Shown: positions 9,682-19,840, numbered from the stretch's first letter. The stretch is DNA of 64,000 nt from Frigoribacterium faeni (GCF_007988805.1 NZ_BJUV01000008.1:1-64000); one strand, 5' to 3'. The notes: a model not told the origin generated them from the sequence alone. Program-made: numbers and translations.

Positions 9682-12600
9682 TCACTCGCGCAGGGAACGG
9701 GCGCGCCGTCGACGGAGCATCACCAGCAGGAGCCCCGCCGCCACCGAGAGGGCGGCCGCCGCGAGGAGCGGTGCCAGGGCGGTTCCTCCCGTGAACGCGA
9801 GACGCGGCGCCGGGAGGGAACCCGACGCATCGGCTGCCGAGTCGGCGGTGGCGTCGTCGGGACCTGCGGGTGGAGCCTCGTCGGCGTCCGAGGGGAGGGG
9901 GGCGGTGAGGTCGTCACCACGGCCCTCGTCACCCGCCGCCAGCGGTTCCGGGAGGAGTCCGGCATCGACATGGCCGTGTCGGGTCACGCCGACCAGGCGT
10001 CCGTCGTCGGTCACCGTCTCGAGGACCGCCCGAGCCCGTCCCTTCTCGTCGACGTCCGAGTCGCGGGTGTCGTCGCCGATGTCGCGGAGCGTCCAACCGT
10101 GCGCTGCCGTGCCGAAGTCGACGACGTAGTCTCCCGGGCGGAGAGCGGCGAACTCGTAGCGGCCGTCGGCGTCCGTCTCGGCGCTCGCCGCGACGTCGTC
10201 GCCACGGTCGTCGGTGCCGTGCAGCGACACGGGGTGTCCGGCGGCCACCGGCTCGTCGTCGGACCGGACGCCGTCCCGGTCGGTGTCGAACCAGACCTGA
10301 CGGCCGATCGACCCGGCCACTGCGCGGGTCGTGGCGACGGTCGAGGTCGCCGTCCAGTCGATGCCGACGACGCGCAGCCCGAAGGTCGAGGCCCAGGCGT
10401 CGAGACCGGCGGCCGTCCCGTCGACGACGAGCTCGTGACTGACCTCGACGCCGGCGCCCACCGGCTCGCTGCGATCGACGCGGACCGCGGTCACGGCGTC
10501 GAGCGCCGTGGGGCAGCCGATCGACCCGAACTCGTCGATCAGGCACCAGGCGGTCGCACCGTCGGCGAGGTTCGACGGGTGGACCGGGTCGGCCGAGACA
10601 TCGCTCGAGGGCGTCGCCGTGTAGCGGATCTCGTCGGTCGGCGCGTCGGCGGTCAGCGCTCGGTCGAGGACGGCCCGGTCGCCCGTCGTGCCGCGTCCGT
10701 CGGCTCCGTGCGGCAGGACCGAGATCAGCGTGCTCCCGGGCAGGGACGTGCCGCCCGTGTTGCGGTACGTGAGCGTGAACGTCGCGTCGTCGCCGATCAC
10801 CCGGACGGGATGGTCGACGGTCTCCTCGGCGTCGAAACCGCCGCCCTCGAGGACGGTGACCGTGCGATGGGTGACACGCGCCCATTCAGCCGAGACGTCG
10901 CGCTCGGACGCGACGATCGCCTCCAGCCGGGCCTCGGTCCCTGCGGGGACGCGATCGAAGCGCACGTCGACGGTGAGCGCGGCGACGGGGTCGTTGACCG
11001 ACACAGGCGCCAGACGCCAGGTGAGGCGCTGCCGGACGACGCCGTCGATCTCCACCTCGTCGACCTCGGGTGCCGGGGAGGATCCGCCGACGTAGGTCGT
11101 GCCGGCGGGCAGGTGGGCACGGACGGTCAGGGCCTCGTCGACACGGTCGTCCGAGGCGTTCGTCAGGCTCGGGTAGAGCGCGTAGGTCGCCGTCGCGCCG
11201 GAGGTGACGTAGGTGGTCTCGTCGGGCGTGCTCTCGGCGTCGTGACCGGGGTCGACGACCGCGCTGCGGATGCGAGCCATGTTGCTCGTCACCGTGAGGA
11301 AGTCCGCCCACCCGCCGTTCGCCGCGTCGGCGTCGTTCCGGTCGTTGGTCCAGTCGCCGGTCGGCGACGTCCGGATGGCCGCGAAGGTGCGGGGTCGCGT
11401 GCCGCTGTCGAGACGGGGCTCGATCCGGAGGTTCGCTCCGAAGGTGAGGGAGGTCGTCGCCGGGTGGTCGTAGGTCCACCGCACCGCGCCGACCGCGTCG
11501 GCTCCGCCCGGAACCGACCTCGGGTCGTCGTGCCAGGCGAGATCGTCGTCGCCGCAGGATGCGTCGCGCGCCGTGGCCGGATCCGATCCGTCGAAGGCCG
11601 CGAACTCGGGTCGTCCGGTGACCCCGGGCTGCGTCGAGGTGGCCCAGAGCCCGGGGGCCTGCTCGCGCAGCGTCTGGACGGAGTTGTCGAAGACGATGCA
11701 CGAGACCGCCTCGTGCCAGGCTGTCGTGCCGGCGTTGCGGACCCCGAGCATGCTCATGACGTGCTGGGCGGGTGTCACGTAGGGCAGGTTGTTCTTGCCC
11801 GACAGGTTGTAGGAGGCCCCCGTCTCGACGTCGATGCCCAGGTAGCGCAGCGAGCCGCCGGCCCCCGCCCCGCGGGACACGTCGCGGGCGACCGAGTTGT
11901 TGGCCCTCGGCTCGCCCTCGCCGTCGTAGTTCGACCGACCGGTGACGGAGGCCGTCGCGAAGTCCCGGTACGAGTTCGTCGCGAGGATGGACTCGGACTC
12001 CGCGAGCTCGGGGATCCACAACGAGATGTAGGCCGAGACGACGTAGGGCAGGGCGCCGCCGACGATGTCGCCGCCGTCGATGTTCTTGGTCGGGACGGAC
12101 GACATCGAGGTGTCCGTGCCCGTGATCGTGATGGACACCGGTTCGCCCGGCGCGGTCTGGGTGCAGACGATGTCGCCGGAGTCGAGGACGTTCCGGGCGC
12201 CACCGCCGGAGCCGCCGGGCATCGAGGGGACCTGTCCGGTGTTGGGGCCGCAGGCGGGAGCGCCGTCGACGGGGGCGAGCACGGCGGGACTCGGAGCCCC
12301 GCCGTACATCGCCGAGACGTCGTCCATGAGGGTCATGCGTTCGCCGAGCGGCTCGTAGCCGAGCAGGCCGCCGCCTTCGACGAGGCCGTCCCAGTGGACG
12401 AGGAGCGGGTAGACGAGGCGGAATCCGGGGGTCGACCCGTCGGGGCCGGTCGCCGCGGTGAGGCTCGGCAGGGCCCGGTCCATCGAGACGTCGAAGCGGG
12501 GCACGGCCGAGACGGTGACGACGGGTGCCGAGGTCGACACCGGGTCGTTGTCGTCGGCCCGCGCCTCCGCGGTGACGGCCAGGGGCGTCTCGTGGGGCAG

Positions 12601-13044
12601 TGCGACGGCGACGCCCGCCGCGACGCTGACGGTGCGCGCGCCGCTGGTCAGGGTGCCGAGTCGGCAGCGCAGTGCGTCGCCGTCGATTTCGGAGCCCTCC
12701 GCGACGCACTCGTCGGGCAGACGCGACCACCGGAGCCCGGGAGGCGCGGTGAGGGTGAACTCACCGCCGGTCGCCGACCCGTGGGAGGTCCCGACCGTGA
12801 CGCTGTAGACGACCGCGTCGCCGGTGCGGACGATGCCGTTCGACGGGCCGCTGTCGCCGCCGGGCCGGTCGTCGGCGGTGAAGCGGCCAAGCCCGTCGCT
12901 CGTGACCCGGACGGCGATCTCGACGTCGCTCGCGGTGGGCCGGGCGCTCGCCGCGGCCGGGATGACATCACCGGCCAGGACGACGATCGCCGTGAGGACG
13001 GCCACCGCCGCGGCGCTCGACGACCGTCTCGGAGAGAGCTTCAT
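9682..13044 (-). CDS. Cell-wall-anchored surface protein with LAxTG sorting signal
   Basis: 1120 residues. Signal peptide at 1-35 (basic start, hydrophobic stretch, cleavage near PAAASA). The body has repeated Ig/DUF11-like beta modules (for example VVYSVTV, TFTLTYRNTGGTSLPG) usual in exported actinobacterial adhesins. An SdrD-B/Cna-B-like module follows at roughly 905-1015 (GRQVWFDTDRDGVRSDDE, GRYEFAALRPGDYVVDF). The C-terminus has LAFTG at 1082-1086, a hydrophobic helix and an RRRRARS tail: a sortase E-type sorting signal. Inferred role: cell-surface structure or adhesion. No sortase gene in the window. ATG 13044 has GAAAGG seven bases upstream. No close relative is recognised. Confidence 0.82.
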   Translation of the reverse strand: MKLSPRRSSSAAAVAVLTAIVVLAGDVIPAAASARPTASDVEIAVRVTSDGLGRFTADDRPGGDSGPSNGIVRTGDAVVYSVTVGTSHGSATGGEFTLTAPPGLRWSRLPDECVAEGSEIDGDALRCRLGTLTSGARTVSVAAGVAVALPHETPLAVTAEARADDNDPVSTSAPVVTVSAVPRFDVSMDRALPSLTAATGPDGSTPGFRLVYPLLVHWDGLVEGGGLLGYEPLGERMTLMDDVSAMYGGAPSPAVLAPVDGAPACGPNTGQVPSMPGGSGGGARNVLDSGDIVCTQTAPGEPVSITITGTDTSMSSVPTKNIDGGDIVGGALPYVVSAYISLWIPELAESESILATNSYRDFATASVTGRSNYDGEGEPRANNSVARDVSRGAGAGGSLRYLGIDVETGASYNLSGKNNLPYVTPAQHVMSMLGVRNAGTTAWHEAVSCIVFDNSVQTLREQAPGLWATSTQPGVTGRPEFAAFDGSDPATARDASCGDDDLAWHDDPRSVPGGADAVGAVRWTYDHPATTSLTFGANLRIEPRLDSGTRPRTFAAIRTSPTGDWTNDRNDADAANGGWADFLTVTSNMARIRSAVVDPGHDAESTPDETTYVTSGATATYALYPSLTNASDDRVDEALTVRAHLPAGTTYVGGSSPAPEVDEVEIDGVVRQRLTWRLAPVSVNDPVAALTVDVRFDRVPAGTEARLEAIVASERDVSAEWARVTHRTVTVLEGGGFDAEETVDHPVRVIGDDATFTLTYRNTGGTSLPGSTLISVLPHGADGRGTTGDRAVLDRALTADAPTDEIRYTATPSSDVSADPVHPSNLADGATAWCLIDEFGSIGCPTALDAVTAVRVDRSEPVGAGVEVSHELVVDGTAAGLDAWASTFGLRVVGIDWTATSTVATTRAVAGSIGRQVWFDTDRDGVRSDDEPVAAGHPVSLHGTDDRGDDVAASAETDADGRYEFAALRPGDYVVDFGTAAHGWTLRDIGDDTRDSDVDEKGRARAVLETVTDDGRLVGVTRHGHVDAGLLPEPLAAGDEGRGDDLTAPLPSDADEAPPAGPDDATADSAADASGSLPAPRLAFTGGTALAPLLAAAALSVAAGLLLVMLRRRRARSLRE

Positions 13045-13056
13045 GAGCGCCTTTCG

Positions 13057-13087
13057 GTTATACACCAATGGAATATGCCGCTGTAAA
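13057..13087 (-). promoter_or_regulatory. Promoter of the surface-protein gene
   Basis: On the minus strand TTTACA (13082-13087) is followed after 17 bases by TGTATA (13059-13064), or after 19 by TATAAC (13057-13062). This is an AT-rich island in GC-rich DNA, upstream of the GAAAGG ribosome site. Confidence 0.55.
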
Positions 13088-13122
13088 CATATCGCACATC
13101 TGGGCGTCTCGGTGCACCGGAC

Positions 13123-13128
13123 TATGCT
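13123..13128 (+). promoter_or_regulatory. -10 box for leaderless glpX
   Basis: TATGCT ends six bases before ATG 13135, and no ribosome-binding site is present. The transcript probably starts at the ATG. Confidence 0.6.
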
Positions 13129-13134
13129 TCAGGC

Positions 13135-14133
13135 ATGGCTGACTCACCCTCCGGAACCCTCTACTCGCACCCCGACCGAAACCTCGGAATGGAGCTGGTC
13201 CGGGCGACCGAGGCGGCTGCGATCCGCTCGGCGCCGTTCATCGGGAAGGGCGACAAGAACGCGGCCGACAAGGCCGCCGTCGATGCCATGCGGAAGTTCC
13301 TCGGCACGGTCGCGTTCGACGGCGTGGTCGTGATCGGCGAGGGCGAGAAGGACGAAGCCCCGATGCTCTTCAACGGCGAGCACGTCGGCAACGGCTTCGG
13401 CCCCGCCTGCGACATCGCCGTCGACCCGATCGACGGCACGAGCCTCACGGCCGCCGGTCGCATGAACGCCCTCTCGGTCATCGCGGTCAGCGACCGCGGC
13501 AGCATGTACGACCCGAGCGCCGTGTTCTACATGGACAAGATCGTCACCGGCCCCGAGGGCAAGGGCATCATCGACCTCGACCGTCCCATCGGGGAGAACA
13601 TCACCGCTCTCGCCGCCGCGAAGGGCATCGCCGTCGAGGACATGCAGATCGCCGTTCTCGACCGCCCTCGTCACGCCGACCTGATCGCCGAGATCCGCGC
13701 CGTCGGCGCCTCGACGCGTCTGCTGCTCGACGGCGACGTCGCCGGCGGGATCAACGCCGCCCGCCCCGACTCGCGCATCGACATGTGCGTCGGCGTCGGC
13801 GGAACGCCCGAGGGCATCATCACGGCCTGCGCCGTCAAGGCTCTCGACGGGCTCATCCTGGCGCGCCTCGCGCCGAAGGACGACGCGGAGCGCCAGAAGG
13901 CGATCGACGCCGGCCACGACCTCGATCGCGTGCTCGACCAGGACGACCTCGTCACCGGCGACAACGCCTACTTCGTCGCGACCGGTGTGACCGACGGCGC
14001 GCTCGTCGCAGGTGTGACCCGCAAGCAGGGCATGATCCGCACGTCGAGCATCGTGCTGCGCTCGCACTCGGGCACGATCCGCCGCGTCGAGGCCGACCAC
14101 CTCGTCTCGAAGTGGTACGGCGAGACCGCCTAG
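13135..14133 (+). CDS. glpX: Class II fructose-1,6-bisphosphatase
   Basis: 332 residues. Hydrolyses fructose-1,6-bisphosphate to fructose-6-phosphate in gluconeogenesis. GlpX motifs are present: GEGEKDEAPM (68-77), D97-P-I-D100-G-T102 for metal and phosphate, and GGTPEGIITA. Start ATG supported by the adjacent -10 box. Single gene followed by a terminator. Confidence 0.95.
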   Translation: MADSPSGTLYSHPDRNLGMELVRATEAAAIRSAPFIGKGDKNAADKAAVDAMRKFLGTVAFDGVVVIGEGEKDEAPMLFNGEHVGNGFGPACDIAVDPIDGTSLTAAGRMNALSVIAVSDRGSMYDPSAVFYMDKIVTGPEGKGIIDLDRPIGENITALAAAKGIAVEDMQIAVLDRPRHADLIAEIRAVGASTRLLLDGDVAGGINAARPDSRIDMCVGVGGTPEGIITACAVKALDGLILARLAPKDDAERQKAIDAGHDLDRVLDQDDLVTGDNAYFVATGVTDGALVAGVTRKQGMIRTSSIVLRSHSGTIRRVEADHLVSKWYGETA

Positions 14134-14159
14134 GCGTTCCCCGCCACTGCGGCGACCGT

Positions 14160-14187
14160 CGGCGTCCGTCCTCCGGGACGGGCGCCG
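14160..14187. terminator. Terminator between glpX and rmuC
   Basis: A 12-base-pair stem (CGGCGTCCGTCC with GGACGGGCGCCG, one G-U pair) and a TCCG loop, between convergent genes. Confidence 0.75.
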
Positions 14188-14190
14188 ATG

Positions 14191-15492
14191 CTAGTCCTGC
14201 GGCTGATCGCCGCCCACCGCCCTCGCGTCGTGCCGTTCCCGGTCGGCGTCGAGGGCGGCCGTCAGTTCGGCTGAGGTGAGGTCGCGGGGGGTGTCGTCGA
14301 TCGGCGCGGGCGCCGCCAGGACCTTCGTCTCGTCGAGCATGCTGAGGCGTCGCGCCGACGGCAGGACCGTCCGCTCGAGCGATCCGACGAACCGGTTGTA
14401 GTCGGAGACCGAACCCCGGAGCGAGCGACCGAGCTTGTCGACGTGGCCGGCCATGGTCGACAGACGACCGTAGAGCTCGCGGCTGAGGTCGAAGAGCGAC
14501 TTCGCCTCGGCGGTGACGACGTCCTGCTGCCAGCTGAAGGCGATGGTCTTGAGGACCGACCAGAGGGTGACCGGCGACGCGAGCGCGACCCGCTTCTGGA
14601 ACGCGTAGTCCATGATCGACGGGTCCGCCTCGAGCGCCGACGCGACGAGCGACTCGCTGGGGATGAACGCGATGACCAGCTCGGGCGACGACTCGAGCCC
14701 CGACCAGTAGCTCTTGCTCGCCAGGGCGTCGACGTGAGCGCGCAGCGCCTTGACGTGCTGGTTCAGCAGAGCGTCGCGTCGTGCGCCCTCCTCGCCCACG
14801 GCCGTCGCCGGGATGGCGCTGGCCTCGAGGTACGCCGTGAACGGCACCTTCGCGTCGACCGCGATGTTCTTGCCGCCGGGCAGGTGCACGACCATGTCGG
14901 GGCGGCCGCTGCCGGCGTCGGAGTGGATGCTGGTCTGGACGTCGAAGTCGACCCGCTCGACGAGACCGGCGGCCTGGACGACGTTGCGCAGCTGCGTCTC
15001 GCCCCAGACGCCGCGCGTGCTGTTCGACTTGAGGGCCGAGGCGAGGCTCTCGGCGGTGCTGCGCAGGCGCTCCTCGGACGCGGCCGCGGCGCGGAGCTGC
15101 TCGCTGAGGGCCCCGTACTGGTGGGTGCGCTGCTCTTCGAGCTCGGCGACCTTCTGCTGCACGGCGGCCAGACTCTGCGCCACCGGACTGAGCGCGGTCA
15201 GCACCTGACCGTCGGTCCGGGTGCGCTCGGCCTCGGTGATGCGGACGTCGCGGAGGCGGTCCTGGAACTCGACGAGCCGCGCCTCCTGGGTCGCGATCTG
15301 TCGGCGGTACTGCTGGTCCTGTTCGTGGAGGCGCTCCTGATAGGAGTCGGCCGTGGCGCGCGCCGCGGCGGCGTCGGCGGCGAGACGCCCGGCCGTCGCG
15401 GCGCTTCGGGATCTGCCGGCGAGGGCGCCGACGAGACAGCCCACGGCGAGGGCGACCAGGGCGAGGACGAAGGCGACGGGGGTGGAGACCAT
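14191..15492 (-). CDS. rmuC: RmuC-family DNA recombination protein
   Basis: 433 residues. One N-terminal membrane helix (about 3-24, STPVAFVLALVALAVGCLVG), an alanine-rich coiled coil at about 35-150, then the RmuC core with GVWGETQLRNVVQAAG, DMVVHLPGGKNIAVDAKVP and VIAFIPSESLVASALEADP. RmuC is a predicted nuclease-like protein that limits inversions and rearrangements. I prefer ATG 15492 since the protein then begins with the helix; 15522 would add ten residues. Neither has a clear ribosome site. Confidence 0.9.
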   Translation of the reverse strand: MVSTPVAFVLALVALAVGCLVGALAGRSRSAATAGRLAADAAAARATADSYQERLHEQDQQYRRQIATQEARLVEFQDRLRDVRITEAERTRTDGQVLTALSPVAQSLAAVQQKVAELEEQRTHQYGALSEQLRAAAASEERLRSTAESLASALKSNSTRGVWGETQLRNVVQAAGLVERVDFDVQTSIHSDAGSGRPDMVVHLPGGKNIAVDAKVPFTAYLEASAIPATAVGEEGARRDALLNQHVKALRAHVDALASKSYWSGLESSPELVIAFIPSESLVASALEADPSIMDYAFQKRVALASPVTLWSVLKTIAFSWQQDVVTAEAKSLFDLSRELYGRLSTMAGHVDKLGRSLRGSVSDYNRFVGSLERTVLPSARRLSMLDETKVLAAPAPIDDTPRDLTSAELTAALDADRERHDARAVGGDQPQD

Positions 15493-15589
15493 GTCGAGCA
15501 GTGTGGCAGCGCCCACCGACATCGTGCGGCGACGACCGAGACGCTCCGCGCCCGTCAGGCGTCGCGCACTCTCGCGCCCCGCGACGGGC

Positions 15590-16234
15590 TCAGCGGAAGA
15601 AGACCCGGAGTCGGCGCTTGGCCGGGGCGGCGGCTTCGGCCGGGAGGTCGTCCTCGGGCAGGACCACGGGCTTGAGCACCTTGACCTTGACCGCGGCGAC
15701 GGCGGCGAGCTCGCCGAGGTCGTCCGCGCCGTGGACGAGCGCGGCGTGCGCGACGATGGCCGCGCAGGCCTCGGCGTCGGCCAGCGCGTCGTGGTGCGAG
15801 AACCCCGTGAACCCCGCGGCCGCGGCGGCGAGGGGCAGCCGGTACGAGTCGAGCGAGTAGGTCTTGCGGGCGACCTGCAGGCTGCACAGGTACGACCAGG
15901 CCGGGGGAGTCAGCCCCGTCGCCGCGCAGGCGGCTCTGATGACGCCCATGTCGAAGCCGGCGTTGTGGGCGACGAAGACGTCGTCGCCGGCGAAGTCGGC
16001 GATCAGGTCGAACTGCTCGGCCCAGCCGAAGGCCCCGATCACGTCGGAGGCGACGATGCCGTGGATGCGCGTGTTCCATTCGGAGAACTCGTCGTGCCCG
16101 GCCGGGGGTCGGATCAACCAGCCGACCTTGTCGACGACGACGCCGTCGCGGACCTTGACGAGGCCGACGGAGCAGGCGCTGGCACTGCTCGAGTTCGCGG
16201 TCTCGAAGTCGATCGCGGTGAAGTCGATGGGCAT
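15590..16234 (-). CDS. DEDDh 3'-5' exonuclease (DNA polymerase III epsilon-like)
   Basis: 214 residues. ExoI D9-F-E11-T, ExoII FVAHNAGFDMGVI and ExoIII HDALADAEA give the DEDDh set, with the histidine in HHDALADAEA. Such stand-alone epsilon-like proteins remove 3' nucleotides in repair or proofreading; it lacks the BRCT or UvrC-like extra domains found in some homologues. The last 30 residues are Pro/Ala/Arg-rich (AAAPAKRRLRVFFR) and may bind nucleic acid. Not clearly in an operon. Confidence 0.87.
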   Translation of the reverse strand: MPIDFTAIDFETANSSSASACSVGLVKVRDGVVVDKVGWLIRPPAGHDEFSEWNTRIHGIVASDVIGAFGWAEQFDLIADFAGDDVFVAHNAGFDMGVIRAACAATGLTPPAWSYLCSLQVARKTYSLDSYRLPLAAAAAGFTGFSHHDALADAEACAAIVAHAALVHGADDLGELAAVAAVKVKVLKPVVLPEDDLPAEAAAPAKRRLRVFFR

Positions 16235-16340
16235 TGGCTCATGCTCTCACGCGCCTCCGACAGTCCCTCCCCAGGCGTCCTCCCGGGCCGACCCCCGCCT
16301 CCCGGGCTCCGTCTCGCCCCGCACGCTGTGGCCGGGCCGG

Positions 16341-16346
16341 TACGCT
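16341..16346 (+). promoter_or_regulatory. -10 box for ychF
   Basis: TACGCT ends eight bases before the GTG start of ychF, so the transcript would have a leader of no more than about two bases. Confidence 0.5.
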
Positions 16347-16354
16347 TGACCCTC

Positions 16355-17428
<1,074 letters not shown>

Positions 17429-17441
17429 GGCCGGACCGCCC

Positions 17442-17969
17442 TCACCACCACCGGCGCTCGCGCGGCACGAAGTCGGCCAGCAGACCCACGCTGACGAGGA
17501 GGCAGGCCCCGCCGGCCAGCGCCACCGCCCCCTCGCCCGACGTCGCCAGGAGCAGCGCGACGCCCAGCACGAGTGCCACGAGACCCGCGACCAGGCGGCC
17601 GGTGCGCCTCCGCTTCTCCGCCGGGTCGTGGCGGCGCCCACCGAACTCCCGACGTTCACCCCGGGGACGCCGCGAAGAACCTGCCTCCGTCGAAGCGATG
17701 GCGGGCCCATCGACGACCCGCCCGTGCTCGTCGCACCACAGACCCGCTCCGACCTCGGGGCAGAGGCCGTTCACGACCGCCGTGTAGTCCGCAGCGTCGG
17801 CCGGATGCCGTCTCCGCATCACCGACGAAGGACTGACGCCGGTCTCGACGCGATCGTCGCCCCACCAGGCGTCGTACGCGACTCGACGATGCGGCTGGCC
17901 ACCCCACCATGATCGAGCCATGAACGCCACGGCGCGCACGGCCACCGGCTTCTCCGTCGTTCGGCTCAT
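17442..17969 (-). CDS. Hypothetical protein with two C-terminal membrane helices
   Basis: 175 residues, not recognised. The first two thirds are hydrophilic, with three Trp-rich spots (SWWGGQP, DAWWGDD) and GLWCDEHGRVV. About 125-165 forms two closely spaced helices, and the protein ends ERRWW. It converges with ychF, 13 bases apart. No ribosome site or -10 box precedes the start, and an inverted repeat (ATCGAGCCATG at 17912-17922 with CATGGCTCGAT at 17967-17977) overlaps the start region. Start uncertain; M17 is an alternative. Confidence 0.55.
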   Translation of the reverse strand: MSRTTEKPVAVRAVAFMARSWWGGQPHRRVAYDAWWGDDRVETGVSPSSVMRRRHPADAADYTAVVNGLCPEVGAGLWCDEHGRVVDGPAIASTEAGSSRRPRGERREFGGRRHDPAEKRRRTGRLVAGLVALVLGVALLLATSGEGAVALAGGACLLVSVGLLADFVPRERRWW

Positions 17970-18033
17970 GGCTCGATGGTCGCACGAGATCGCGCCGCGG
18001 CCCCTCCGGTCCCGACCTTGAGCCCGCCTCGTC

Positions 18034-18039
18034 TAAGGT
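18034..18039 (+). promoter_or_regulatory. -10 box for the 18045 gene
   Basis: TAAGGT ends five bases before ATG 18045; no ribosome site, so a leaderless start is likely. Confidence 0.5.
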
Positions 18040-18044
18040 CAGGC

Positions 18045-19208
18045 ATGAGCCGAATCACGCCCGCCCCCGCACTGCTGCGCCTCGGCGTCCTGGCGACCTC
18101 CCGCAAGCCCGACGAGCGGCGCCTGCCGATCCACCCCGCGCACCTCGAGCGGATCGACGCCGATCTGCGCGCGAGCATGACCCTCGAGCGCGGCTACGGC
18201 CTCCGCTTCGGCATACCGGACTCCGACCTCGAGCCCCTCGTCGCGATGGCCGACCGCGAGCGGATCATCGCCGACAGCGACGTCGTCCTGCTGCCGAAGC
18301 CGCAGGCCGACGACCTCGAGGGCCTCCGCGACGGCCAGGTGCTCTGGGGCTGGCCGCACTGCGTGCAGGATCGCGAGATCACCCAGCTCGCCATCGACAA
18401 GCGCCTCACCCTGATCGCCTGGGAGGCCATGAACCACTGGCAGTCCGACGGCGGCTACGGCCTGCACGTCTTCCACAAGAACAACGAGCTCGCCGGCTAC
18501 TGCTCTGTGCTGCACGCGCTCCAGCTGTGCGGCTCGACCGGCGACTACGGCCGACGCCTCAGCGCGATCGTGATCGGCTTCGGCGCCACCGCCCGCGGGG
18601 CCGTCACCGCCCTCAACGCGCACGGCATCCACGACGTCCGCGTGCTCACCAACCGCAACATCGCCGCCGTCGGCTCGCCGATCCCGTCCGTCGACATCTA
18701 CCAGTTCGAGCACGACGCCGACGCCCCCGGCGCCAGCACCGTCAACACCCCCGACGGTCCGATCGCCCTCGCGCCCTTCCTGGCCGCGGCCGACATCGTC
18801 GTGAACTGCACGCTGCAGGACCCGAACGCCCCGCTCACCTACCTCCGCGAGACCGACCTCGACGCCTTCCGCCCCGGCAGCCTGATCGTCGACGTCTCGG
18901 TCGACGAGGGCATGGGCTTCGACTGGGCCCGCGCCACGACCTTCGCCGAGCCGCTCGTCACCGTCGGCGACACCACGAACTACTACGCGGTCGACCACAG
19001 CCCGTCGCTCCTCTGGAACTCCACCACCTGGGAGATCAGCGAGGCCCTCATGCCGTTCCTCCGCACGGTGATGGAGGGTCCGTCGTCGTGGGCCGCCTCC
19101 GACACCATCGACCGGGCCATCGAGATCGAGGAGGGGCGGGTCCGCAACGACGCGATCCTCACCTTCCAGGATCGCTCGCCCGAGTACCCGCACCCGCCCC
19201 TCGCCTGA
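18045..19208 (+). CDS. Alanine dehydrogenase / N5-(carboxyethyl)ornithine synthase-like enzyme
   Basis: 387 residues. The N-terminal half has RKPDERRLPIHP and LWGWPHCVQD, and the C-terminal half a Rossmann fold (SAIVIGFGATARGAVTAL), as in the alanine dehydrogenase/transhydrogenase superfamily. RKPDERR and WPHCVQ recall N5-(carboxyethyl)ornithine synthase, which joins pyruvate to ornithine reductively with NADPH. The exact substrate cannot be read from sequence. Single gene with its own leaderless promoter; neighbours give no pathway hint. Confidence 0.75.
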   Translation: MSRITPAPALLRLGVLATSRKPDERRLPIHPAHLERIDADLRASMTLERGYGLRFGIPDSDLEPLVAMADRERIIADSDVVLLPKPQADDLEGLRDGQVLWGWPHCVQDREITQLAIDKRLTLIAWEAMNHWQSDGGYGLHVFHKNNELAGYCSVLHALQLCGSTGDYGRRLSAIVIGFGATARGAVTALNAHGIHDVRVLTNRNIAAVGSPIPSVDIYQFEHDADAPGASTVNTPDGPIALAPFLAAADIVVNCTLQDPNAPLTYLRETDLDAFRPGSLIVDVSVDEGMGFDWARATTFAEPLVTVGDTTNYYAVDHSPSLLWNSTTWEISEALMPFLRTVMEGPSSWAASDTIDRAIEIEEGRVRNDAILTFQDRSPEYPHPPLA

Positions 19209-19242
19209 GCGCGTCAGGGGCGACCGAGCGTCGCCGCCGCGG

Positions 19243-19794
19243 TCACCCGAGCCCAGGAGGCGCGGTGAGCGACGCGACGACGCGTTCCGCCCCGAACTCC
19301 CATGCCTCCTCGACGACGCCGCCGAGCTGGAACCCGCCGTTGAGCTCCATGACGACGAAGCCCGCCACCCAGGCGGTGAGGGTGCGCGCGGCCAGGAGGG
19401 CCCGATCGGCTCCGGCGAGCTCGGCGCCCACCCGCAGGGCGGCGGCGCTGGCGGCCCTGCCGAACTCCGCCCGCGCCCGCGGTACGCCGGGCCCGGGCGT
19501 CATGACGAGCTGGAACGCGGCCGGACGCTCGTGCGCGAACGCCCGGAACCCGTCGAGCACCTGCCGGGCCGTCGTCGCCGCGTCGAGCCGGGCGGCCAGG
19601 TCCGTGAGGGTGGCTTCCGCGACCAGCTGGACCAGCGCCTCCCTGCTGTCCACGCGCTTGTAGAGGGAGGGGGCGCGGACGCCGACGCGCGCCGCGACGG
19701 CCGACATCGTCAGGCCGGCGGGCCCGTCGGCCTCGAGCAGCTCGCGGGCGGCGACGACGATGGCGTCGAGGGAGGTGCGCTCAGGAGTGGGCAT
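19243..19794 (-). CDS. TetR-family transcriptional regulator
   Basis: 183 residues. HTH at about 10-55 (LDAIVVAARELLEADGPAGLTMSAVAARVGVRAPSLYKRVDSREAL) and a C-terminal ligand domain with a TetR_C WAAGFVVMEL-like helix. Divergent from the metallo-hydrolase at 19848, whose promoter overlaps a palindrome, so it probably controls that gene and itself. ATG 19794 fits TATACT six bases upstream. The 3' end (19254-19267) contains the CAGGAGGCGCGGTG motif, encoding the last residues. Confidence 0.9.
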   Translation of the reverse strand: MPTPERTSLDAIVVAARELLEADGPAGLTMSAVAARVGVRAPSLYKRVDSREALVQLVAEATLTDLAARLDAATTARQVLDGFRAFAHERPAAFQLVMTPGPGVPRARAEFGRAASAAALRVGAELAGADRALLAARTLTAWVAGFVVMELNGGFQLGGVVEEAWEFGAERVVASLTAPPGLG

Positions 19795-19800
19795 GCCCCG

Positions 19801-19840
19801 AGTATAGCTATTGACAGTAGCCATGATGGCTAACTACAGT
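19801..19840. promoter_or_regulatory. Overlapping divergent leaderless promoters and TetR operator
   Basis: Plus strand: TTGACA (19811-19816), 18 bases, TACAGT (19835-19840), seven bases, ATG 19848. Minus strand: TATACT (19801-19806), six bases, ATG 19794. Between lies the perfect 15-base palindrome TAGCCATGATGGCTA (19818-19832), inside the plus-strand spacer, plus a partial copy (GTAGCCATCATGG) at the start codon. The layout suits a TetR dimer blocking both genes. Confidence 0.7.

Noticed and set aside
9664-13086. Open frame of over 1100 codons antisense to the surface-protein gene
   Set aside because: Composition is Arg/Gly/Val/Asp-rich as expected for a mirror frame in high-GC DNA; no domain, no ribosome site, while the opposite strand has signal peptide, domains and sorting signal.
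15353-16354. Long N-terminal extension of ychF
   Set aside because: It runs across the exonuclease gene on the other strand and lacks any motif; the GTG at 16355 has a -10 box and starts the conserved protein.
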